A stretch of 9,091 nucleotides of DNA from NCBI GenBank assembly GCA_031289935.1, contig JAITON010000088.1, positions 1 to 9,091 on the forward strand, read 5' to 3'. Both the position numbers and the translations under genes were made by a program. Below, piece after piece: positions 1 through 4,660 of this stretch. Position 1 is the stretch's first letter, and every line of letters starts with the position of its first letter. The notes beneath the pieces are model-generated. The model saw only the letters and a program-made list of their open reading frames with translations, searched no databases and was not told where the DNA came from. Origin of the DNA: Treponema sp. (GTDB lineage: Bacteria; Spirochaetota; Spirochaetia; Treponematales; Breznakiellaceae).

Positions 1-147
1 GCTCCGGGCCAAAACACTTTGGCTCCGGGCCAAAACACTTTGGCTCCGGGCCAAAACACTTTGGCTCCGGGCCAAAACACTTTGGCTCCGGGCCAAAACA
101 CTTTTGTTCTGAGCCAAAACACGTTTGTTCTGAGCCAAAACACTTTT
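1..147. repeat. Tandem array of seven 21-bp direct repeats
   Basis: Seven head-to-tail 21-bp units are visible. Units at 1, 22, 43, 64 and 85 begin GCTCCGGGCC and are identical except for the last base of the fifth. Units at 106 and 127 begin GTTCTGAGCC. The core GCCAAAACAC is the same in all seven. Across unit junctions the first type forms a dyad, TTTGGC-TCCGG-GCCAAA (for example 18-34); the second type keeps only an outer TTTTG/CAAAA dyad. The period is two DNA helical turns, so all units face the same side of the helix. The array starts at the window edge and may continue outside. It lies downstream of the minus-strand operon. All six frames through the first-type unit are open (one reads APGQNTL), so an open frame here is not evidence for a protein. 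Function unknown: protein-binding array, minisatellite, or tail of a repeat protein. Confidence 0.95.
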
Positions 148-174
148 GTTAGAGAGGCGCTGGTTCTTCTTCCG

Positions 175-870
175 CTAAAACAGGCCCCGCAGGAGCAGAT
201 AGCCCAGGGGCGTCCAGGCCAGCATATCCGCCACAAGGAGCAGACAAAGCCCGGCCGCGCTGGTCCGCCCAGCGGGCCGCCCGGCGGGCCGCCCGGCGGG
301 AGGGGCCTTCCCGGCAGCATGGGCCGTTTCCGCCTGGGGGTCCTCCTTTTCGAGCTCCATCAGGAGATCGTCGATGCTCCGCAGGATGTGCCGGCGGTCA
401 ATCCCCCCCAGCCGCTCGGTGATTATGGCAAAGAGCCTGAAGGATTCCCCCACCAGGGCCCCAAAAGCGCCGGGGAGCCGTAAATCCCGGCGGATACTCA
501 GCCGGGACAGCATGATCAGCCCCTCCAGCGTGGCCCCCCGCTCCAGACCCAGCATCAGGGCCCCCAGGGTAATCTTGAAAGGGCCCAGGCTGTAGAGGAG
601 TTCCCCGTAGGGCACCAGGAGGTTAAAGACCAGAATCCCCAGAATTACCAGCAGGGTGATCAGGGGATTGTTCTTCTGCCCCCCAAGCCAGGCGAGGAAC
701 CAGAAAAAGATAAAAAGGACGATCTTCCAGAAGGGTTCCGGGTTAAAGAGCAGGGCCGGCATGGCGATAAACCCGGCAATACAGAGGGCTTGGCTGGAAA
801 AGAGCCCCTCGTAGGCCCCCCGGCGCCTTTCCCGGAAGCGGCCCCAGAAACCGGCTTCTTTCCGCTTCAT
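175..870 (-). CDS. EcfT/CbiQ-like integral membrane protein
   Basis: This encodes 231 residues. A basic N-terminus (MKRKEAGFWGRFRERRRG) is followed by several hydrophobic helices, including IVLFIFFWFLAWLGG and the span ITLLVILGILVFNLLVPYG. After these comes a charged cytosolic-looking stretch (SRLSIRRDLRLPG, then ERLGGIDRRHILRSIDDLLMELEKED) and a final hydrophobic helix at the C-terminus. The arrangement recalls the T component of energy-coupling-factor (ECF) transporters, which links a substrate-binding S component to ATPases. I do not see the usual A-R-G coupling motifs, so the family call is tentative. The ATG at 870 overlaps the stop of the upstream gene by 4 bp (ATGA), which favours it over an upstream start near 933 and suggests translational coupling. 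A PAGR-repeat linker precedes the last helix. Its partner is probably the Gx-transporter protein encoded just before it. No ATPase gene is in view. Confidence 0.55.
   Translation of the reverse strand: MKRKEAGFWGRFRERRRGAYEGLFSSQALCIAGFIAMPALLFNPEPFWKIVLFIFFWFLAWLGGQKNNPLITLLVILGILVFNLLVPYGELLYSLGPFKITLGALMLGLERGATLEGLIMLSRLSIRRDLRLPGAFGALVGESFRLFAIITERLGGIDRRHILRSIDDLLMELEKEDPQAETAHAAGKAPPAGRPAGRPAGRTSAAGLCLLLVADMLAWTPLGYLLLRGLF
273..300. repeat. GC-only 12-bp tandem repeat inside the EcfT-like gene
   Basis: A 12-bp unit, CGGGCCGCCCGG, occurs at 273-284 and 285-296, with a further CGGG at 297-300. On the minus strand it encodes repeated PAGR in the linker before the last hydrophobic helix of the EcfT-like protein. 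Because the unit is a multiple of three, copy-number change would lengthen or shorten the linker without breaking the frame. The strand can also fold back on itself strongly. Confidence 0.8.
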
Positions 871-1415
871 AGCCCGGCCTGCGGCGCGGAGCGTAGAGCA
901 TACCAGCGGGACTTGCCGGTAAAATACTCGCAAAAGAGCCCCAGGGCCGCCCCGGTAACGAGGCCCAGGCCCAAAAACGGCGGGGCCGCATAGAGCACGC
1001 TCTTCCCAAAGATAAAGGCCCAGGCCAGGGCGAGCTGGCAGAGATTAGACGCCAGGGCTCCCAGGGTCCCCACCCCCACAAAACTGATATGTTTGGCCCC
1101 CAAAAGATATCTGAGCGCGTACATAGAAAGGGCCGAAAGCAGGGTTCCGGCCAGGGAAAAGAGGAAGATATACGAAAAAAGGGTCCCGGTTACCAGGGCC
1201 TGGCCCAGAATCTTGATGGCCGCCAGGAGCAGGAACAGGGGAAAGGGGAGGATATCCAGGGCCAGCATGAGGGGCAGATTGGCGATCCCCAAGCGCATAA
1301 AGGGCAGGGGTTTGGGAATCATATATTCAATCGTGGAAAGAAAGAGGCAAAAAGCCCCCAACAGGGCCACGGTCCTGAGTCTAGCGGACCACGTAATCGA
1401 CTTGGTTTTGGCCAT
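867..1415 (-). CDS. eetB: EetB-like Gx-transporter family membrane protein
   Basis: This encodes 182 residues, almost entirely hydrophobic, with about five or six predicted membrane helices. The signature is near the N-terminus: E30-Y-M-I-P-K-P-L-P followed by RLGIANL at 41-47, the hallmark of the family often labelled 'heptaprenyl diphosphate synthase component I' (Gx_transp). That old enzyme name is misleading: the protein looks like an S-component-type membrane protein, not a prenyl transferase. In Listeria the related EetB acts with EetA to pass electrons from the membrane quinone pool to extracytosolic flavins. Such a role here is inferred from family and neighbours. The ATG at 1415 is preceded by a good ribosome site (GAAGGAAA on the minus strand). 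Its first 35 bp lie inside the end of the eetA-like gene in another frame, and its stop overlaps the EcfT-like start, so the three genes look translationally coupled. Confidence 0.8.
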   Translation of the reverse strand: MAKTKSITWSARLRTVALLGAFCLFLSTIEYMIPKPLPFMRLGIANLPLMLALDILPFPLFLLLAAIKILGQALVTGTLFSYIFLFSLAGTLLSALSMYALRYLLGAKHISFVGVGTLGALASNLCQLALAWAFIFGKSVLYAAPPFLGLGLVTGAALGLFCEYFTGKSRWYALRSAPQAGL

Positions 1416-1770
1416 CGTTTCCTTCTATAACAATCATCACATTATTGGGCAGGCAGGCGACAAAACTCCCCGGACCCTGTACATGCCCCGCGTTCACGCA
1501 GACCTTGTTTGCGCAGGGGGAGCTCTCCACCCAGGTATCGCCCCCCTGGATCCTGACCACGGTTATCCCCAGGGGGCCGGGTACCCGGAGCGTCTCCTCG
1601 GCGTCGATGGGGTAGATCCACTCCCTGCCCCCTGTGGCGGTGATATGCACCTGGGGAGATTCATCGGGCTTAGCATAGACCCAGTAGGCCGCAAAGCCCG
1701 TCAGAACCAGGGCCAGGCCGAGCACGGCGAAATCCAGGGGTCTTATTTTCTTTAATAAGGACGCTTGCAT
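1381..1770 (-). CDS. eetA: EetA-like NusG domain II membrane-anchored protein
   Basis: This encodes 129 residues. After a short basic start there is one membrane helix (about 13-33, FAVLGLALVLTGFAAYWVYA). An extracytosolic domain follows, with the stand-alone NusG-II pattern: W80-V-E-S-S-P-C86, C91, and CLPN with C106, then the closing beta strands. Proteins of this type sit beside Gx-transporter genes in many anaerobes. In the Listeria extracellular electron transfer locus the EetA/EetB pair works between quinol and secreted flavoproteins. The three cysteines could form a disulfide or hold a cofactor, which the sequence does not settle. I chose the ATG at 1770, because a GGA-containing weak ribosome site lies upstream; the longer reading from 1812 has none and would extend past the plus-strand promoter. 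First gene of the minus-strand operon. Confidence 0.8.
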   Translation of the reverse strand: MQASLLKKIRPLDFAVLGLALVLTGFAAYWVYAKPDESPQVHITATGGREWIYPIDAEETLRVPGPLGITVVRIQGGDTWVESSPCANKVCVNAGHVQGPGSFVACLPNNVMIVIEGNDGQNQVDYVVR

Positions 1771-1793
1771 AATATTAATTCCGATGGTATAAT
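1765..1793 (+). promoter_or_regulatory. Near-consensus housekeeping promoter of the plus-strand operon
   Basis: A -35 element TTGCAT (1765-1770) and a perfect -10 element TATAAT (1788-1793) are separated by exactly 17 bp. Transcription would begin near 1800, giving a leader of about 30 bases before the first gene. The -35 box contains the start codon of the divergent eetA-like gene, so the two operons share this short control region. Confidence 0.8.
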
Positions 1794-1812
1794 AATTTCT
1801 AAAATTACTCAA
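1786..1812 (-). promoter_or_regulatory. Possible promoter of the minus-strand operon
   Basis: On the minus strand, TTGAGT (1807-1812) and TATACC (1786-1791) are separated by 15 bp, shorter than ideal. It is the best candidate I see upstream of the eetA-like gene. It overlaps the plus-strand promoter, so RNA polymerase could probably occupy only one of the two at a time. Confidence 0.3.
1791..1809. promoter_or_regulatory. Candidate operator dyad between divergent operons
   Basis: AATAATTT (1791-1798) and AAATTACT (1802-1809) form an imperfect inverted repeat, 7 of 8 positions paired, around the spacer CTA. It overlaps the end of the plus-strand -10 box and its expected transcription start, and the minus-strand -35 candidate. 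A regulator bound here could control both operons. AT-rich promoter DNA makes chance dyads common, so this is a candidate only. I do not recognise a specific regulator's site. Confidence 0.4.
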
Positions 1813-1817
1813 GCCAT

Positions 1818-1824
1818 AAGGAGA
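1818..1824 (+). promoter_or_regulatory. Ribosome binding site deciding between two adjacent ATGs
   Basis: AAGGAGA lies 7 bases (from the end of GGAG) before the ATG at 1831 and only 4 before the ATG at 1828. The spacing favours 1831, but the two starts differ by a single methionine. Confidence 0.8.
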
Positions 1825-1830
1825 ATTATG

Positions 1831-3810
1831 ATGCAGAAACAGTTACGGATCGTTGCCGCCGCGCTTTGCGGAGTGGTGATTACGGCGTTTGCCGCCTGCC
1901 AGAGCCAGGAACAGGGCCCGGCGGCGCTGCCCCTGACCGACGGGATCTACGAGAACTCGGCCCCGGGGAACAGTGTTACCACGGATATCGTGGTCAGAAC
2001 CACTATAGCGGGCGGCAAACTCGCCGCCATTGAGGTACTTAGCCACGGCGATACCGTCAGGATTATCGAAACCGTGATCAATGCCCTCATTCCCCGGATT
2101 CTTGATGCCCAATCCCTGGGTGTGGACAGCATTACCGGGGCCACCATGAGTTCCGCAGGGGTCAAGACTGCGGTACGCAGTGCCATTGAACAGGCCGGGG
2201 GGGATCCCAACGAATGGTACAACCGGCCTGCCAAGAGCAGCCAGACATTCAAACTCGAAGGCTACGATGTTATCGTCGTGGGCCTGGGTGGTTCCGGCAT
2301 GACCGCCTATCTGAGCGCGGCGGAAAACGGCGCCACCGTCTACGGCGTGGAAGCGGCGGCCAAGATCGGGGGCAACTCCGCCACCGCCGGCGGCCCCATG
2401 ACGGTGAACCCCCAGACCAAGATAGATAGCCAGAACGGCGGCACGCCCTTCTTCGATCCCGAGGTCCTGACCGCCGATTGGCTCCAGTACACCTCGGGCG
2501 CTGCGGGCGCACAGTACGCTAAACCGGATTTAATTCAGCTATTCGTGCGGGAATCGGGGGCCACCGTGGACTGGCTCAGCACCAAATACGATTTCCACTT
2601 TCGCGACGTGGCGCCCTTCTTCCATCCTCTGATGCTGCCGGTGGTGGCCAACTATGCCTCCAACACCCCCGATCCCGAGAATCCCGGCCTCTATACCGAT
2701 GACGACGGCGACGATATCTGGAAGACTATCATGTTTCAAAACGCCATCGACCAGGCCAAGGCCCTGAACCCTAAAAATGACTACAAGCTGGAACTGCGGG
2801 CCACGGAGCTCATCATGCAGAACGGCAAGGTGGCGGGAGTCAAGGCGGTCTACTACGACGGTAGCAGCTACGAGATCTACGGCAATTCGGTAATCCTGGC
2901 CACCGGGGGCTTCATCGGCAATTCTGATATGAAGAGGCAATACTTTGGCAGCGATTACCGCTTCGAGGCCGTGCGCCAGGATGCCGGGGACGGTATCACC
3001 ATGGCCATGCGGGACGCCAACGCGGGAACCTATAATATCGATATGCCCGCCATGGTCCACATCGGACAGGTCAAAAATATCATCCGGAACGATCAGGCCG
3101 AGGGCCTCAGCCTCCAGGACCGGGCGGTGCTCACTACCCTGCTCCAGAAGGGCGATGCCTTGGTGGTGGGCCAGAGCGGACGGCGCTTTACCAACGAGGC
3201 CGATATGTTTGGTATAGCCTTTGATAACTGGAAGGACGGGGGGTTCTATTACTCCATTTATTCCCAGGCTGATCTTGACAACATCAAGGCCAACGGCGTG
3301 GCGGTGATGCAGTTCCAGATGTTCCTTGCCCAGGGCGTGGTCGCTCCGGGAACTCCCATTCCCAATCTTGAGGCGATCCTTACGGTGGGCGAGCACACGG
3401 GCAATGTGGTCCGGGCAAATACCCTGGAAGAACTGGCCCAAAAGCTCAATACCCCCAACCTGGCCGATGAAGTGGGCAAATACAACGCCATCGCGGCGGG
3501 AACTTCCACCGATCCCTTTGGCAAGGACCCGGCCATGATCCACCCCATAAGCCTGAGCGGGCCTTATGTGGCGATCCTGGGGGCGGGCTACTACTACGGT
3601 ACCTGTGGCGGCCTGGACGTGGACGCCAACATGCAGGTCCTGGACAAGGGCGGCAAGCCCATTCCCGGCCTCTATTCCGTGGGTCAGGACTCCATGGGGG
3701 TCCTCTTTAGCCCCGAAAAGGCTTATGTAACCTACGGCGGGGCCGCCCAGGGCTGGTGCATCACTTCGGGTCGTATCGCCGGGGCCAATGCCGCTGCGGT
3801 ATCGAGGTAA
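1831..3810 (+). CDS. FMN- and FAD-binding lipoprotein reductase (fumarate/urocanate reductase superfamily)
   Basis: This encodes 659 residues. A lipoprotein signal ends at FAA-C23, so the protein should be anchored outside the inner membrane. An FMN_bind domain (about 35-125) carries D99-S-I-T-G-A-T105, the site where ApbE-type transferases attach FMN to the last Thr. An FAD_binding_2 oxidoreductase domain follows, with the dinucleotide motif G151-L-G-G-S-G156, GGNSATAGG, ATGGF, G-R-R-F-T-N-E (450-456), and a C-terminal IPGLYSVGQ...GRIAG FAD segment. Known relatives use the FMN to pass electrons to FAD, which reduces a C=C bond (fumarate, urocanate, cinnamates). The catalytic arginines of fumarate reductases appear absent; the region instead reads Y587-Y-Y-G-T-C-G-G594 and A631-Y-V-T-Y-G-G637. 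The substrate is therefore unknown and probably not a dicarboxylate. First gene of the plus operon. Confidence 0.9.
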   Translation: MQKQLRIVAAALCGVVITAFAACQSQEQGPAALPLTDGIYENSAPGNSVTTDIVVRTTIAGGKLAAIEVLSHGDTVRIIETVINALIPRILDAQSLGVDSITGATMSSAGVKTAVRSAIEQAGGDPNEWYNRPAKSSQTFKLEGYDVIVVGLGGSGMTAYLSAAENGATVYGVEAAAKIGGNSATAGGPMTVNPQTKIDSQNGGTPFFDPEVLTADWLQYTSGAAGAQYAKPDLIQLFVRESGATVDWLSTKYDFHFRDVAPFFHPLMLPVVANYASNTPDPENPGLYTDDDGDDIWKTIMFQNAIDQAKALNPKNDYKLELRATELIMQNGKVAGVKAVYYDGSSYEIYGNSVILATGGFIGNSDMKRQYFGSDYRFEAVRQDAGDGITMAMRDANAGTYNIDMPAMVHIGQVKNIIRNDQAEGLSLQDRAVLTTLLQKGDALVVGQSGRRFTNEADMFGIAFDNWKDGGFYYSIYSQADLDNIKANGVAVMQFQMFLAQGVVAPGTPIPNLEAILTVGEHTGNVVRANTLEELAQKLNTPNLADEVGKYNAIAAGTSTDPFGKDPAMIHPISLSGPYVAILGAGYYYGTCGGLDVDANMQVLDKGGKPIPGLYSVGQDSMGVLFSPEKAYVTYGGAAQGWCITSGRIAGANAAAVSR

Positions 3811-3815
3811 AGGAC

Positions 3816-3842
3816 TTACCATAAGTCAATTTGTTATGGTAA
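3816..3842 (+). promoter_or_regulatory. Intercistronic AT-rich hairpin
   Basis: TTACCATAA (3816-3824) and TTATGGTAA (3834-3842) form a perfect 9-bp inverted repeat with a 9-base loop, in the short gap between the first flavoprotein and the FMN carrier gene. A second, overlapping hairpin is possible: ACTTA-CCA-TAAGT (3814-3826). There is no proper U-tract, only ATTTTATA, so this is not a clear terminator. It could protect the 3' end of one mRNA segment, partly attenuate, or bind a regulator. Confidence 0.6.
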
Positions 3843-3867
3843 ATTTTATAGAGAAAGAGGTATGAAT

Positions 3868-4638
3868 ATGAAGAAATTCGTTTTAATCGGTTTATTGATC
3901 CTTGCCGGAACCTCCATGCTGGCGGCCCAGATTCCCGCCGATGGCTGGTATTTTACCCAGGATAATCTAAGCTCCAACCCGAGTAATCCTTGGGCAGCCC
4001 AGATGGTGGTCCAGGTACAGGGGGGCAAAGTCGCCTATGTAAACTGGAATTACCGTGGAATTCTCTCGGAGGCCAAAGACCGGAAAACCGCCGAGCCCAC
4101 GGGAGCCTTTACCACCGTGGCCAAGACCCTGGAAGCCTATCTCCTGGCCAATCCCACGGATCTGAATGTTACCAAGGTCAGCAGCGTGGCCGATGCCCAG
4201 GTTAAGGCCTTCTACGATCTGGTCAAGCGCGCTCTGGCCGCAGCTCCCGTGGCCAAGGGAATCTACAAGGGGGTCGCCACCTGCGGCTGGTACTACGGGG
4301 CGGCTTCCGCTCAGGACAGCTACGGCACCCGGAACACCGTGCTCATCACTCTTGTAAACGGGACCATCGTGGACGTGGTGTGGAACGGTATCCTCAACTA
4401 TCCAGGCATGGATCATTCCAAGCTCATCGTATCCATGCAAGGCGGTTATCCCATGACCGGCGCCAAGCAGGCCTGGCACGTCCAGGCAGTGCTGGGAGCC
4501 CGGAAGCTCGTGGAGGTCCAGGACCCTGCAAAGATCACGGTAAAATCCAACGGGACAACCGATGCCATCAGCGGCGCCTCCATCCTGGTCAAGGACTTCC
4601 TGGCGGTAGCCACCCAGGTTCTGGCCCCCCTCCGCTGA
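3868..4638 (+). CDS. Secreted two-domain FMN-binding electron carrier
   Basis: This encodes 256 residues. It begins with a signal peptide (KKFVLIGLLILAGTSMLAA) and has no lipobox cysteine, so it is likely released into the periplasm. The mature part looks like two FMN_bind-type halves. The first (about 25-130) opens ADGWYFTQDN; the second (about 132-256) opens YKGVATCGWYYG. The second half ends in D232-A-I-S-G-A-S238, a good covalent FMN-attachment motif with Ser as acceptor. At the matching place in the first half the sequence is VTKVSSVADAQ, with no SGAT-like motif. It resembles in role the Listeria carrier PplA, which has two flavinylated domains, but it is not a lipoprotein and probably carries one FMN. 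The ATG at 3868 fits the GAGG ribosome site (7-base spacing) better than the ATG at 3862. It lies 22 bases before ndh. Confidence 0.85.
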   Translation: MKKFVLIGLLILAGTSMLAAQIPADGWYFTQDNLSSNPSNPWAAQMVVQVQGGKVAYVNWNYRGILSEAKDRKTAEPTGAFTTVAKTLEAYLLANPTDLNVTKVSSVADAQVKAFYDLVKRALAAAPVAKGIYKGVATCGWYYGAASAQDSYGTRNTVLITLVNGTIVDVVWNGILNYPGMDHSKLIVSMQGGYPMTGAKQAWHVQAVLGARKLVEVQDPAKITVKSNGTTDAISGASILVKDFLAVATQVLAPLR

Positions 4639-4660
4639 TTAGAAGCAATAAGGAAGTATT

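Noticed and set aside
1..147. CRISPR array
   Set aside because: The units are directly adjacent with no unique spacers, and 21 bp is too short for a repeat-spacer period.
19..483. Open frame reading APGQNT repeats
   Set aside because: It needs a TTG start inside the repeat array, has no ribosome site, and its second half is antisense to the EcfT-like gene. The repeat unit is open in all frames, so length alone means little.
2539..3822. Long minus-strand open frame of 427 codons
   Set aside because: It is antisense to the first reductase, in the mirror frame that stays open in GC-rich genes. It has no family motifs, no signal and no ribosome site.
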